Assembly: GCA_017983615.1 (NCBI GenBank)
Contig: JAGOBB010000005.1
Coordinates: 113,567-177,566 of the forward strand
DNA length: 64,000 nucleotides
From: Azonexus sp.
GTDB lineage: Bacteria > Pseudomonadota > Gammaproteobacteria > Burkholderiales > Rhodocyclaceae
Reading direction: 5' to 3'
A model generated the notes under the pieces. That model did no database searches. It was not told the DNA's origin and saw nothing but the letters and a program-made list of their open reading frames with translations. Positions 55,382 to 64,000 of this stretch are shown piece by piece (position 1 is the first letter of the stretch; each line of letters begins with the position of its first letter). The position numbers and the translations under genes were made by a program.

Positions 55382-55633
55382 TCAGGCCGCAACGCTATGA
55401 GCGTCTTGGCGGTGAGACTGGCGACGGATTTCCGAACGCATGGCCACTTGCTGGCCGGCCGTGATCATGCGCTGCCCTGAACGCCAGACATACTCGACAC
55501 CAGTGGCCAGCACCCCGGCGTTGCAGAGCGCCTCCGCCATTTCGCGCCAGTCGTGACGCTCGATACAACGGCCATCGCTCAATTGCGCGACAAATTCATT
55601 TTTCAACAGAGATACGTTTGCGGTAATTGCCAT
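55382..55633 (-). CDS. small protein of unknown function (83 residues)
   Basis: MAITANVSLLKNEFVAQLSD begins an 83-residue soluble protein. It has one cysteine pair (RCIERH and LCNAG) and a basic C-terminal half (RSEIRRQSHRQDAHS). Its own intrinsic terminator follows, and the start is preceded by AAGGAGGGTCAG, a strong ribosome site, so it is a real and probably well-expressed gene. I do not recognise the family. Confidence 0.75.
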   Translation of the reverse strand: MAITANVSLLKNEFVAQLSDGRCIERHDWREMAEALCNAGVLATGVEYVWRSGQRMITAGQQVAMRSEIRRQSHRQDAHSVAA

Positions 55634-55735
55634 GACTGACCCTCCTTTGACTACAGCTTAGGTGAGGGCTCCCGGTTTGTCCGTGGCATATTCCACACTT
55701 GCTGCGAAAGAGCATTGTCGGCGCCGAAAATTTCT

Positions 55736-58700
55736 TCAGTGTGACACCCGCCCCAGCTTCGCGCGAATAAACGAGATCAGGTCATCGACGTAGGTAAACA
55801 CCACGGGAATGACCAGCAGGCTTAGGAAAGTCGAGGTGATCAAGCCGCCGATGACGACGATGGCCATCGGCGCGCGGAAGCTCGGATCGGTGCCGATACC
55901 AAGCGCAATCGGCATCATGCCGGCGCCCATCGCGACCGTGGTCATGACAATTGGCCGCGCCCGCTTGCGGCAGGCGTCGAGCAGCGCGCTCCAGCGGTCT
56001 AGCCCATGCTCGCGGCGGGCCAGCACGACGTAGTCGATGAGCAGGATGGAGTTCTTGGTGGCGATGCCCATCAGCATGATCAGACCAATCATCGACGGCA
56101 TCGACAGGGCCGTCTGGGTGACGAACAGGGCCAGGAAGGCGCCGGGCACAGAGAGGATAAGCGCGGCCAGGATGGTCACCGGCTGGACGAAATCCTTGAA
56201 CAGCAGGACCAGTACGATGTAGATGCAGAGCACGCCTGTGGCCATGGCCAGTGCGAAGCTCGAGAAGAGTTCGCCCATCGCCTCGGCGTCGCCGATGGTG
56301 GCCTGGATAATGCCCGGTGGCAGGTTGGCCAGGCTGGGCAGTGCCAGCGCCTTGGCCTCGACTTCGCCGAGCGGCACGCCGTTCAGTTCGATTTCGAAAT
56401 TGATGTTGCGCAGCCGGTCATAACGGTCGATCTCGGCCGGTCCGCCAGCGATGCTCACGCTGGCGACATTCGCCAACAGCACCGGGCCATGCTTGCCGGG
56501 CACGGTCAGCCGTTCGAGCAGGGCTAGGTCGGTGCGTGCGGCCGGTGGCAGCTTGACGACGATGGGCACCTGGCGCTGGGCTAGATTGAGCTTGGCCAGC
56601 CCCTGGTCGTAGTCGCCGGCGGTGGCGATGCGCAGGGTGTCGGCGATGGCCGCCGAAGTGACGCCGAGATCGGCCATCCGCGCGAAATCCGGACGGATGA
56701 CCAGTTCCGGGCGGACCAGGCTGGCCGTTGATGTGATGTTGCCAATACCGGGCAGGCTGCGCAGTTCGCGTTCGACTACACGGGCATGCTCGGCCAGCAG
56801 CGGGCCGTTTTCGCTGGCCAGCACAAGGATGTACTTCTCGTTGCCGGAGGCCAGGCCGACCTTGACCTGGACGCCGGGAATCTCGGCCAGTCCCCGACGC
56901 AACTCGCCTTCGATGGCCTGTTTGCTGATCCCGGAGCGTTCGCCGCGCGGCGTCAGGTTCAGTGTCAGCGTAGCCTTGCGCACCTCAGCGGCACCTGCCG
57001 GCGCAAAGGGATCACTCCCTGCCTTGCCGCCGCCGACGGCGGTATACACCAGCCTGACGTGCGGGTTGGCCTGGGCGATGACCCGCGCCTGCTCGGCGGC
57101 GGCCAGCGTTTCCTTGAACGTGACGCCAGGCGGCAGGGACAGGTAAATCTGCGTTTGCGAAACGTCGTCCGGCGGCAGGAACCCCTTCGGCAGCAGCGGC
57201 ACGAGCATGAAGGAACCAACGAAGAAAGCGGTGGCGGCGAGCATGGTCAGGACGCGGTGCTTCAAACACCAGGCCGCCCAGCCTTCGTAGAGCTTCAGCC
57301 AGCCCGGCGTCGGCACGTCGTGCGCGATCGGGCGCAGGATGTAGGCGGCCATCATCGGCGTTAGCATGCGGGCGACGACCAGCGAGAAGAAAACGGCAAT
57401 CGCCGCCGTCCACCCGAACTGGACGAAGAACTTGCCCGGCACACCACTCATGAAGGCGGTGGGCAGGAACACGGCAATCAGCGTGAAGGTGGTGGCGATG
57501 ACCGCCAGTCCGATTTCGTCAGCGGCTTCCATGGCTGCCTGGTAGGGCGTCTTGCCCATGCGCAGGTGGCGCATGATATTTTCGATCTCGACGATGGCGT
57601 CGTCGACCAGGATGCCGACCACCAGCGACATGGAGAGCAGGGTCACGACGTTGAGCGTGAAGCCCATCAGGTACATTGCGGCGAAGGTCGGGATCGCCGA
57701 CAGCGGCAAGGCGGCGGCCGAGACGAAGGTGGCCCGGCCGTCGCGCAGGAACAGCCAGACGACCAGCACGGCGAGCAGCGCGCCTTCGATCAGCAGCTTC
57801 ATCGAGCCTTCGTAGTTTTCGATGACCGGATCGACGAAATTGAAGGCCTCGGTGATCTCAATGTCCGGGTGATCGGCCTTCAGCTTTTCGAGTACCAGCT
57901 TGATGTGATCGGCCACTTCGACTTCGCCGGCGCCCTTGCTGCGGGTGATTTCAAAGCCGACCACCGGCTTGCCGTTGAGCAGCGCAGCAGTGCGCTGTTC
58001 GCCGACGGTATCGCGGACTGTCGCCACCTGGTCGAGGCGGATGCGCCGGCCGTCGGAGAGCACGATGTCCATGGCGCCGAGTTCGTCGGCTCGCTGCACG
58101 GTGGCAATAGTGCGCACCGATTGCTCGATGCCGCCGATGTCGGAACGGCCGCCCGAAGCATCCTGCTGGACTTGCCGCAACTGGCGCGAGATGTCGGCCG
58201 CCGTGGCGTTGAGCGCCAGCATCCGGGCCGGATCGAGTTCGATGCGGATTTCCCGCGTCACGCCGCCGACCCGCGACACGGCGCCGACGCCGCGCGCCGA
58301 GAGCAGCGCCTTGCTGACCGTGTTGTCGACGAACCACGACAGCGCCTCGTCGTCCATCCGGCTCGACGCCACGGTATAGGTCAGGATCGGCGCCCCGGAC
58401 AGGTTGACCTTGCTGACCACCGGGTCCTTGAGGTCGCCCGGCAGGTCGGCGCGAATGCGCGAGACGGCGTCACGAACATCATCGACCGCCTCCTGGGTCG
58501 GCTTTTCCAGGCGGAATTCGACGGTCACCGTTGCCGTGCCGTCCTGGACCTTGGTATAGATGTGCTTGATGCCCTGCAGCGTCGCCACCGAATTCTCGAT
58601 CTTGCGCGCCACTTCGGTTTCCATCTGGGCCGGCGCGGCGCCGGGCAGGCTGGCGGTAACGGTGACGGTCGGCAGGTCGATGTCCATGAACTGCTGGATC

Positions 58701-58801
58701 TTCATCGCCTTGAAGGCCATGACACCAGCCAGCGTCAGCAGGACAAAAAAGAGAATGGCCGGAATCGGATTGCGGATCGACCACGACGAAACGTTCAGCA
58801 C
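55736..58801 (-). CDS. RND efflux pump permease (HAE1-like)
   Basis: A 1021-residue AcrB/MexB-superfamily transporter with 12 helices and two large periplasmic loops. SIRNPIPAILFFVLLTLAGVMAFKAMKIQQFMDIDLPTVTVTASLPGAAPAQME is the typical N-terminus. The helix 4 proton-relay region is VVGILVDDAIVEIENIM (Asp-Asp). GIATKNSILLIDYVVLARREHGLDRW marks helices 10-11. It should export drugs or other amphiphiles by proton antiport with the adaptor encoded upstream and an outer-membrane channel that is not in the window. A dispersed repeat lies between adaptor and permease genes. Confidence 0.94.
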   Translation of the reverse strand: MLNVSSWSIRNPIPAILFFVLLTLAGVMAFKAMKIQQFMDIDLPTVTVTASLPGAAPAQMETEVARKIENSVATLQGIKHIYTKVQDGTATVTVEFRLEKPTQEAVDDVRDAVSRIRADLPGDLKDPVVSKVNLSGAPILTYTVASSRMDDEALSWFVDNTVSKALLSARGVGAVSRVGGVTREIRIELDPARMLALNATAADISRQLRQVQQDASGGRSDIGGIEQSVRTIATVQRADELGAMDIVLSDGRRIRLDQVATVRDTVGEQRTAALLNGKPVVGFEITRSKGAGEVEVADHIKLVLEKLKADHPDIEITEAFNFVDPVIENYEGSMKLLIEGALLAVLVVWLFLRDGRATFVSAAALPLSAIPTFAAMYLMGFTLNVVTLLSMSLVVGILVDDAIVEIENIMRHLRMGKTPYQAAMEAADEIGLAVIATTFTLIAVFLPTAFMSGVPGKFFVQFGWTAAIAVFFSLVVARMLTPMMAAYILRPIAHDVPTPGWLKLYEGWAAWCLKHRVLTMLAATAFFVGSFMLVPLLPKGFLPPDDVSQTQIYLSLPPGVTFKETLAAAEQARVIAQANPHVRLVYTAVGGGKAGSDPFAPAGAAEVRKATLTLNLTPRGERSGISKQAIEGELRRGLAEIPGVQVKVGLASGNEKYILVLASENGPLLAEHARVVERELRSLPGIGNITSTASLVRPELVIRPDFARMADLGVTSAAIADTLRIATAGDYDQGLAKLNLAQRQVPIVVKLPPAARTDLALLERLTVPGKHGPVLLANVASVSIAGGPAEIDRYDRLRNINFEIELNGVPLGEVEAKALALPSLANLPPGIIQATIGDAEAMGELFSSFALAMATGVLCIYIVLVLLFKDFVQPVTILAALILSVPGAFLALFVTQTALSMPSMIGLIMLMGIATKNSILLIDYVVLARREHGLDRWSALLDACRKRARPIVMTTVAMGAGMMPIALGIGTDPSFRAPMAIVVIGGLITSTFLSLLVIPVVFTYVDDLISFIRAKLGRVSH

Positions 58802-58828
58802 GCTGCGCCTCCGTTTGTCCCGGAAATC

Positions 58829-58876
58829 TCAAATGCTACGGTCGGCCCCAAAAAAAGGCTCATTTCGAAATTCCTT
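58829..58876 (+). repeat. dispersed repeat, copy 12 (between RND adaptor and permease genes)
   Basis: AAATGCTACGGTCGGCCCC is followed by an A-run, GGCTC, ATTTCGAAATTCC. It fills most of the 58-base spacer and runs a few codons into the adaptor's C-terminus (read there as NEISK, antisense). Confidence 0.84.
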
Positions 58877-60008
58877 CGACGACCTTCACGGCATCGCCGT
58901 CGGCCAGGAAACCGGCGCCGGTCTCGACGACCCGCGCCCCGGCAGCCAGTCCGGCAACGATTTCGACCCGTTCGCCAAGGCGGCGGCCAAGCTCAACCTT
59001 GGTCTGCGCCACGCGATCCTCGCCCTCCAGTCTGAACACATATGCAAAGCCTTCGCGCAGGACCAGCGCCGATTGCGGCAGCGTCAGGGCGGGGCTTTGT
59101 GCCAACTGGAATTCGCCGCGGGCGAACATGCCGGCGCGAATGGCGCTCGTCGCCGGCAGGTCGACGTAGACCAGCCCGCTGCGCGTCTGCGGATCGACGC
59201 TGGGCGCGACGGCGCGCACCACCCCCTTGACCGTCTCACCACTCGGCGCCGTCAGCGTGGCGACCACGCCGGCGCTGACCTTGCCGAGATCGGCCGATGG
59301 CACTTCAGCCCGCCACTCCAGGCGACCGCCACGAATCAGTCGGAACAACTCCTGCCCGGGCTGGGTCAGCGAGCCGACCGTCGCACTGCGCGCCGAAATC
59401 ACGCCGTCGTCCGGCGCCAGCACGCCGGTCTTGTCCATTTTCAGCCCCGCCGCCTGCTGGCGCGCCCGAGCGGCGGCCAGACGGGCCAGCGCCGTATGCT
59501 CGGCCGTCTGGTATTGCGTGTTCAGTTGCGAGCTGTAGAAACCCTTTTCCTTCAGCTCCCTGGCCCGTTCGGCATTGGCCTTGGCTTCGGCGGCGCTGGC
59601 TTCCAGCTCCGCGACTGCCGCTTTGGTTTCAGCCAGTTCGCTGGCCACGGTATCGCTGGCGATGCGGGCCAGCACCTGGCCTTTCTTAACCTGATCGCCG
59701 ACCTGGACACGCACCTCGGTGATCCGGTAGTTGGCGATCTCGGGGCCAATAATGGCCTCCTGCCAGGCGACGACATTGCCGTTGGCCGGCAGGACCAGGG
59801 GCCAGTCCAGGCGCTGCGGCGCCGTCAGACGGACGGTCAGCGCTGGACGCGCTGCATTGGCGGGCCTCTCCGGCTCCATTGGTGCCGGCGCATCGGAGTG
59901 AGAGAAGAAGTAGGTGCCGGCTGCAACCAGCGCGACAAGCGCCAGCGCGATGCGGGATTTTCGTCCGGCCAGCAGCCCCAAAGATGTGTTTTTCATGCCA
60001 AAACTCAT
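58860..60008 (-). CDS. RND efflux periplasmic adaptor (membrane fusion protein)
   Basis: A 382-residue adaptor with an N-terminal membrane anchor (IALALVALVAAGTYFFSH). The lipoyl/barrel halves (WPLVLPANGNVVAWQEAIIGPEIANYRITEVRVQVGDQVKKGQVLARI and GVISARSATVGSLTQPGQELFRLI) surround an alpha-helical hairpin (TVASELAETKAAVAELEASAAEAKANAERARELKEKG). A beta-barrel/MP domain closes the protein. It links the RND permease to an outer-membrane channel. The ATG at 60008 adjoins a partial repeat copy; the ATG at 59996 (MKNTSLG) is equally plausible. Confidence 0.92.
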   Translation of the reverse strand: MSFGMKNTSLGLLAGRKSRIALALVALVAAGTYFFSHSDAPAPMEPERPANAARPALTVRLTAPQRLDWPLVLPANGNVVAWQEAIIGPEIANYRITEVRVQVGDQVKKGQVLARIASDTVASELAETKAAVAELEASAAEAKANAERARELKEKGFYSSQLNTQYQTAEHTALARLAAARARQQAAGLKMDKTGVLAPDDGVISARSATVGSLTQPGQELFRLIRGGRLEWRAEVPSADLGKVSAGVVATLTAPSGETVKGVVRAVAPSVDPQTRSGLVYVDLPATSAIRAGMFARGEFQLAQSPALTLPQSALVLREGFAYVFRLEGEDRVAQTKVELGRRLGERVEIVAGLAAGARVVETGAGFLADGDAVKVVEGISK

Positions 60009-60025
60009 GTCGACCGTAGCAATTG
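59996..60025 (-). repeat. dispersed repeat, copy 13 (partial, at RND adaptor start)
   Basis: On the minus strand this reads CAATTGCTACGGTCGACATGAGTTTTG. The core has one mismatch, and the tail has one A/T-rich stretch but no GGCC. It overlaps the adaptor's start codon region. Confidence 0.5.
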
Positions 60026-60079
60026 GGCAATGATACCTCGCCCGGCGCCGATGTCATCGACTTAATGACCCTTCGGTCA

Positions 60080-62083
60080 TCAATGATTTTCGAGCATTCC
60101 CCGCGCCTGCGCGGCGGTTTCGCAGAGCTTTGGTGAAAGATGGCGCTTTTCCAGCGCTTCGCCCAGCTTCATGCGCAGGAAGGTGCTCGAGGTGTAGCGC
60201 GTGACGTCGTGGTAGTGGCCCTCCATGATGCCCTTGACCATGCCGATGTAGGCGTCGATCAGTTCGGGCGCGATGCTGAAGCGGTCGTAATTGACGATGG
60301 CGTTAACCTTGTGGCCAACCGGCGCCAGAAACGCCTCGACGCCTTCGCGGATGCGTTCGATATCGCCTTGGCTGCCCACGCTGAGGCCGGCGAAGTCGAT
60401 GAAGAAGATGTTTTTCCGCGGATCGTAGGACAGCCGCTCGGCCAGCGGCCGTTCGAGCATTTCGGCACGGATGTTCATCGGTTCGTCGGCGAAGATCCGG
60501 GCATCCATCAGGGCCGGCTCGTGACGCATGATCGGCCGGAATGCCATCTTGTCGAGGATGTCCTTCTGCAAATCGACGCCAGGCGCGATTTCAATCAGTT
60601 CCAGCCCCTCGGCGGTCAGCTTGAAAACGCAGCGCTCGGTGATATAGAGCACGCTCTTGCCCCATTTCGCCGCCTGCGGGCCGCTGAAGGTGCGGTGCTC
60701 GACTTCGTTGACGAACTTGATTGCCGAGCCGTCTTCGAGAATCCGTAGTTTTCCGCCATCGACCGTAACCTCCAGGTTACCCGCCATGAAGGTGCCGACG
60801 AAGACGACCTTTTTGGCATTCTGCGAAATGTTGATGAAGCCGCCTGCGCCAGCCAGCCGCGGCCCGAATTTGGAAACATTGAGATTGCCCTGGCGGTCGG
60901 CCTGGGCCAGGCCGAGGAAGGCAAGGTCGAGGCCGCCACCATCGTAAAAATCGAACTGACTAGGCTGGTCGATGATCGCCTGGGCATTGGTCGCCGCGCC
61001 GAAACTCAGGCCGCCGGCCGGCACGCCGCCGATCACGCCGGGCTCGGCGGTCAATGTCAGCAGGTCGATGATCTGCTCCTCGGCGGCAACATTGGCCACC
61101 CCTTCCGGCATGCCGATACCGAGGTTCACCACGGCATTGGCGCGGAGTTCCAGGGCCGCCCGCCGGGCGATGATCTTGCGCTCGCCCATGGGCATCGCGG
61201 CAATGGCCGACATCGGCACCTTGATTTCGCCGGAAAACGCCGGGCTGTAGGGCTCGGCGAAAGTCTGCATGTGGTATTCGGGCTTTTCGGCGACCACCAC
61301 GCAATCAACCAGAATGCCGGGAATCTTGACCTGGCGCGGGTTCAACGTGCCGCGCTCGGCCACCCGCTCGACCTGGGCGATAACGATGCCACCCGAGTTG
61401 TGCGCCGCCATCGCGATGGCCTGTGCCTCCAGGGTCAGCGCCTCCTTCTCCATCGTGATGTTGCCGTCCGGGTCAGCCGTCGTACCGCGGATGATGCCGA
61501 CGTGGATAGGAAATGCCTTGTAGAACAGGTATTCCTCGCCATCGATCTCCATGATCCGCACGAGATCAGCCGTCGTACGCTCATTCAGTTTGCCGCCGCC
61601 GAAGCGCGGATCAACGAAGGTGCCGAGTCCGACCCGCGTGATCGTTCCCGGCTTGCCGGCGGCAATGTCGCGAAACAAGTGGGTGATCACCCCCTGCGGC
61701 AGGTTGTAGGCCTCGATGCGGTTGGCCACCGCCAGCGACTGGACCTTGGGCACCAAGCCCCAGTGGCCGCCAACCACCCTGGACAGCAGGCCGTCGTGGC
61801 CAAAATGATTGAGGCCGCGCTCCTTGCCATCCCCCTGACCGGCGGCGTAGACCAGAGTCAGGTTACGCGGACTGCCCAAGCCATGAACATTGGCGGCCTG
61901 GCTGTCGACAAAGCGCTGCTCCAGCGCAACGGCGATATTCTCGGCAAAGCCGATACCGACGAACCCTCCCGTCGCGACCGTATCACCGTCGCGAATCAGC
62001 CGCACCGCATCCCGGGCAGAAACCACCTTGCCGCCATCAGACGAGCGCAAGGCGACCGCCATCGGGTGCTGCGGGACAGCCAC
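60080..62083 (-). CDS. family I CoA-transferase (propionate CoA-transferase/YdiF-like), extended
   Basis: A 667-residue fused alpha/beta family I CoA-transferase. The alpha half shows [37 protein letters not shown] and [18 protein letters not shown]. The beta half shows [19 protein letters not shown], where the glutamate is the catalytic residue that forms the glutamyl-CoA thioester in this group. E. coli YdiF and clostridial propionate CoA-transferase are about 520-530 residues; this protein has an extra tail of about 130 residues (after about 535: [25 protein letters not shown]). It moves CoA between short-chain acids. The GTG at 62083 or the ATG at 62062 may start it. It is 2 bases after a CBS gene and co-transcribed with it. 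Confidence 0.9.
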   Translation of the reverse strand: MAVPQHPMAVALRSSDGGKVVSARDAVRLIRDGDTVATGGFVGIGFAENIAVALEQRFVDSQAANVHGLGSPRNLTLVYAAGQGDGKERGLNHFGHDGLLSRVVGGHWGLVPKVQSLAVANRIEAYNLPQGVITHLFRDIAAGKPGTITRVGLGTFVDPRFGGGKLNERTTADLVRIMEIDGEEYLFYKAFPIHVGIIRGTTADPDGNITMEKEALTLEAQAIAMAAHNSGGIVIAQVERVAERGTLNPRQVKIPGILVDCVVVAEKPEYHMQTFAEPYSPAFSGEIKVPMSAIAAMPMGERKIIARRAALELRANAVVNLGIGMPEGVANVAAEEQIIDLLTLTAEPGVIGGVPAGGLSFGAATNAQAIIDQPSQFDFYDGGGLDLAFLGLAQADRQGNLNVSKFGPRLAGAGGFINISQNAKKVVFVGTFMAGNLEVTVDGGKLRILEDGSAIKFVNEVEHRTFSGPQAAKWGKSVLYITERCVFKLTAEGLELIEIAPGVDLQKDILDKMAFRPIMRHEPALMDARIFADEPMNIRAEMLERPLAERLSYDPRKNIFFIDFAGLSVGSQGDIERIREGVEAFLAPVGHKVNAIVNYDRFSIAPELIDAYIGMVKGIMEGHYHDVTRYTSSTFLRMKLGEALEKRHLSPKLCETAAQARGMLENH

Positions 62084-62085
62084 CG

Positions 62086-62670
62086 CTAGTCGACCAAAGC
62101 CGCTTCGATTTCGGCAAACGTGCTGGCCAGTTCGAACCCGAGCACCGGCACCCCGAGCAGGCGCCCGATATGGGTCGCCGAAAACAATCCGCGCACCCGC
62201 GGCAGGCCATTCGCCGGATCGACATCCTCGACGAGGATGTGCTGTCGGCCGAGTTGCTTCAGCGCATCGAGGATATCGATGACACGGGCATTGAGCACTT
62301 CGTTGAGATAAAGCGTATCGACACTGACGACGGGCGTCATCAGGTCGGCAACCAGCAACTCGCTGCGCTTGCAGCCGCGTGCCTGGGCGACCTGCAACGG
62401 CTTCTCGCCGAGAATGTCGCGCGCCGTGATCAGACCTTCAACCTGATCGTCGGCATTGCTGACAATCAGCAGTCGAACACCGCGCGAGATCATCCGCGCA
62501 TTCGCCTCGACGATGGACGCTGCAGACTCGATATGCACCACATTGACGCGAAGAAAGTCGGTCATCGCCTCGATCGCCGGCGATTCGGCCCCGACCAAGG
62601 TGTACCCGGAAGCACTCAGGGTGGCATTTCTGGAAATCTTGTGCGTACGCACTTTGGCAGCCAAAGTCAT
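62086..62670 (-). CDS. tandem CBS-domain protein
   Basis: A 194-residue soluble protein of two CBS motifs: about residues 50-95 ([41 protein letters not shown]) and 110-180 ([59 protein letters not shown]). CBS pairs bind adenosyl ligands such as AMP or ATP and regulate partner proteins. I set the start at the ATG at 62670, preceded by GGAGGATCGAGAC. It sits immediately upstream of the CoA-transferase and may sense energy state for it (inference). Confidence 0.85.
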   Translation of the reverse strand: MTLAAKVRTHKISRNATLSASGYTLVGAESPAIEAMTDFLRVNVVHIESAASIVEANARMISRGVRLLIVSNADDQVEGLITARDILGEKPLQVAQARGCKRSELLVADLMTPVVSVDTLYLNEVLNARVIDILDALKQLGRQHILVEDVDPANGLPRVRGLFSATHIGRLLGVPVLGFELASTFAEIEAALVD

Positions 62671-63098
62671 GTCTCGATCCTCCATCCGTTGTTGTCGTTC
62701 GAAGAATTGCACTCTGTTGAGTCGGTTCACCGATCAAGACGACGGCCAGCCCCGACGTCTGCAAAGTATTCTGCGATTCGCGATGCTTTACAAGCACCCA
62801 GGAGAAATTCCCTGTGAGGTGCCCCTCAATCCGGCTGCCACAAAAAAACCCGGCTGGAGGCCGGGTTTTCAGACAAGCATGTCCTAGCACCATCATGATG
62901 AAAGCAAACAATTAAGTCTGTCGGGGGGCACATTTCTAATTCATTGATAAGTAGTGGCTCTAAAAATTGGCAAATCGAGGTCAAAGACCGTCGAGATGGC
63001 GGAAAAACTCCCTGTGGGCACCACCAGATTACGCAATAGTCTGTCGGCGCTAGTGTTCATGCCGAACTCCGAGCGTTCATAACGGAAACCAAAGACGC
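62671..63098. other. 428-base gap with terminator and AT-rich accessory boundary
   Basis: The left part (62671-62830) should be the CBS promoter. A strong terminator follows at 62841-62871. From about 62880 the DNA becomes noticeably more AT-rich and codon-poor. GTCTGTCGG occurs twice (62913-62921 and 63040-63048), 127 bases apart. No gene or RNA was recognised here. Confidence 0.5.
62841..62871 (-). terminator. intrinsic terminator facing the accessory gene
   Basis: On the minus strand AAAACCCGGC pairs with GCCGGGTTTT around a short CTCCA loop, followed by a T-run. It would stop transcription coming from the accessory gene to its right. Confidence 0.85.
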
Positions 63099-63944
63099 TC
63101 AGCTCGCAGCGTCAATAGCCGCGCTTAGTTCCGTTCTGAGCCGCCGCAGTTCTGCCAGAAGCACATGGTCCTGGCCATCAATGTAATCCTTCAAGGTATG
63201 CAAATAACTTTTCTGCGCACTTAAGCCATAGGGTTTGATAAGGCTTTCCCGCAACACAGTTGCTAGTGGTTGCAGGTCCGCCCTGCGTTCTAGGTCTCGC
63301 AGACTCGTTAGCACCACTCCAAGCAATTCCAGCTTCAGTCGGTCAGTCACCTTTGGCGAAATCAAGATTGGCTGTATTACGCGACCAATGGCTTCTGCGG
63401 CCTCAAAGGAAATGTATACGTGATTGCCATCAGGATGGTCACGAAGCGCGGTTTCTCCTGGCTGAGTCAACTCATCGGCATCTCTCACCCAGGCGGCAGT
63501 GGTGTCGACGACTTCGTACAACAGGTATGCCAAGGGTGTTGGGAACTCGAAATTTTCGTCTTCCCGTTGAATTTCGCGAGCACGGTCGATTAGTTTGCTC
63601 GCGAAAAATGGCATGTAGTGAAGCCACAAATGGTCAGCAATACGTTGATGCAATCCCTCCAAAACCATAATTCTGAAAAAGCAGATTCCAGCAAAAACCG
63701 GGTCGTGGTACTTCCCATATTCTTGGAAAGTTAGCGGTCGCCCGTTGAGCTTCTTCCCAAGAGCGTCGTCAGCATCAATACGCGCAAGCACGGCCTCACC
63801 AACCGACCTGTAAACGCCAAGTCGAGCAGCCACATCGACATTGGCAAAATAGAAACGCAATAGTCGATTTTCATGTAGGCGCCGACCGAAAACTGACCCA
63901 CTAGAGGCGAATGTGCTGATGTAAAACTGACCCAGGTGTTCCAC
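63099..63944 (-). pseudogene. unknown accessory gene, 5' end replaced by IS21-family DNA
   Basis: The frame is open for 281 residues, but the first 24 or so (MEHLGQFYISTFASSGSVFGRRLH) are translated from the left end of an IS21-family element. Gene-derived sequence starts near ENRLLRFYFANVDV (63873 downward). The remaining part of about 257 residues is mostly helical (DPVFAGICFFRIMVLEGLHQRIADHLWLHYMPFFASKL) and ends LRRLRTELSAAIDAAS. I do not recognise the family. Base composition is more AT-rich than in the rest of the window, suggesting acquisition by transfer. Its own promoter and start have been lost or lie on the other side of the element. Confidence 0.65.
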
Positions 63945-63948
63945 TGAA

Positions 63949-63969
63949 CCTGCTCAATCTTTGAGCAGG
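63949..63969 (+). promoter_or_regulatory. hairpin covering the istA ribosome-binding site
   Basis: CCTGCTCAA (63949-63957) pairs with TTGAGCAGG (63961-63969), whose 3' arm contains most of the AGGAG ribosome site for istA. Read-through transcripts from outside would fold and be poorly translated. Confidence 0.55.
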
Positions 63970-63978
63970 AGAAAAAGG

Positions 63979-64000
63979 GTGATCACCATGGAAATGATAG
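63979..64000 (+). CDS. istA: IS21-family transposase IstA, first codons only
   Basis: GTG at 63979, or the in-frame ATG at 63988, begins VITMEMI, matching the usual start of IstA transposases. AGGAG lies about 8 bases upstream. The gene is cut off by the window end. Confidence 0.55.

Larger units (their letters stand above)
63874..64000 (+). mobile_element. left end of an IS21-family insertion sequence (continues beyond window)
   Basis: The terminus begins TGTAGGCGCCGACCGAAAAC. The 11-base AAACTGACCCA is repeated at 63890-63900 and 63923-63933, as expected of the multiple transposase-binding repeats at IS21 ends. It is followed by an istA start reading (V)ITMEMI, the usual IS21 IstA beginning. 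Only the first 127 bases are in the window. Confidence 0.72.

Noticed and set aside
60750-60775. GACCGTAAC as another dispersed repeat copy
   Set aside because: It matches only eight bases of the core, with no A/T tail; it is part of conserved CoA-transferase coding sequence.

Overview
The window is a GC-rich chromosomal segment packed with genes, mostly housekeeping. It looks like a betaproteobacterium of the order Rhodocyclales (Dechloromonas/Azonexus-like). I base this on a class II OmpA-like porin with a short N-terminus, the Gcr-type membrane 'recombinase', the ssb-MFS-uvrA neighbourhood, the yraN-diaA-dolP cluster and the TIGR03623-type AddB partner. The genus is inference; the class is well supported. 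No tRNA, rRNA or CRISPR array was seen.

Layout. 1-5.6 kb: Yip1 membrane protein, an uncharacterised membrane protein, an ECF sigma/anti-sigma pair with a small lipoprotein, a PrmC-like methyltransferase and a Cds6-like NTF2-fold protein. 5.7-11.7 kb: an ATP-grasp/SerC-like pair, RNase P RNA, thiopurine methyltransferase with a second methyltransferase, an Lrp regulator, and divergent cytochrome P460/MarR genes. 11.8-20.1 kb: leuA, a transglutaminase, a second-type infA, DUF3025, pyrC, rsmI, and yraN-HIRAN-diaA-dolP. 20.2-24 kb: a TRAP transporter with a fused DctQM, DctP and the TatT lipoprotein. 24-36 kb: a zincin-like protein, kup, HDOD, ssb, MFS, slipin, an Mrr-like nuclease, uvrA, dgkA, and a diguanylate cyclase with a periplasmic binding protein. 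36.4-44.3 kb: a five-gene recombination cluster (ComEA-like, AddB-like, flavin reductase, CheY-like receiver, AddA-like). 44.4-55.7 kb: OmpA, Gcr-like protein, tamA-tamB, a hybrid histidine kinase and a small protein. 55.7-62.7 kb: an RND efflux pair, a family I CoA-transferase and a CBS protein. 62.9-64 kb: a more AT-rich accessory edge in which the left end of an IS21-family element truncates a gene.

The most striking signal is a dispersed repeat of about 40-45 bp. It has 13 copies in 64 kb: an almost invariant 11-base core, ATGCTACGGTC, followed by A/T-rich tracts and GGCC blocks. It lies between genes and also inside nine protein-coding genes, in several reading frames and on both strands. 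Its architecture (fixed core plus phased A/T tracts) resembles Pasteurellaceae DNA-uptake signal sequences. Its habit of adding translated peptides resembles Rickettsia palindromic elements. A second repeat is a large imperfect palindrome lying between convergent genes; it supplies the stop codons of the genes on its flanks.
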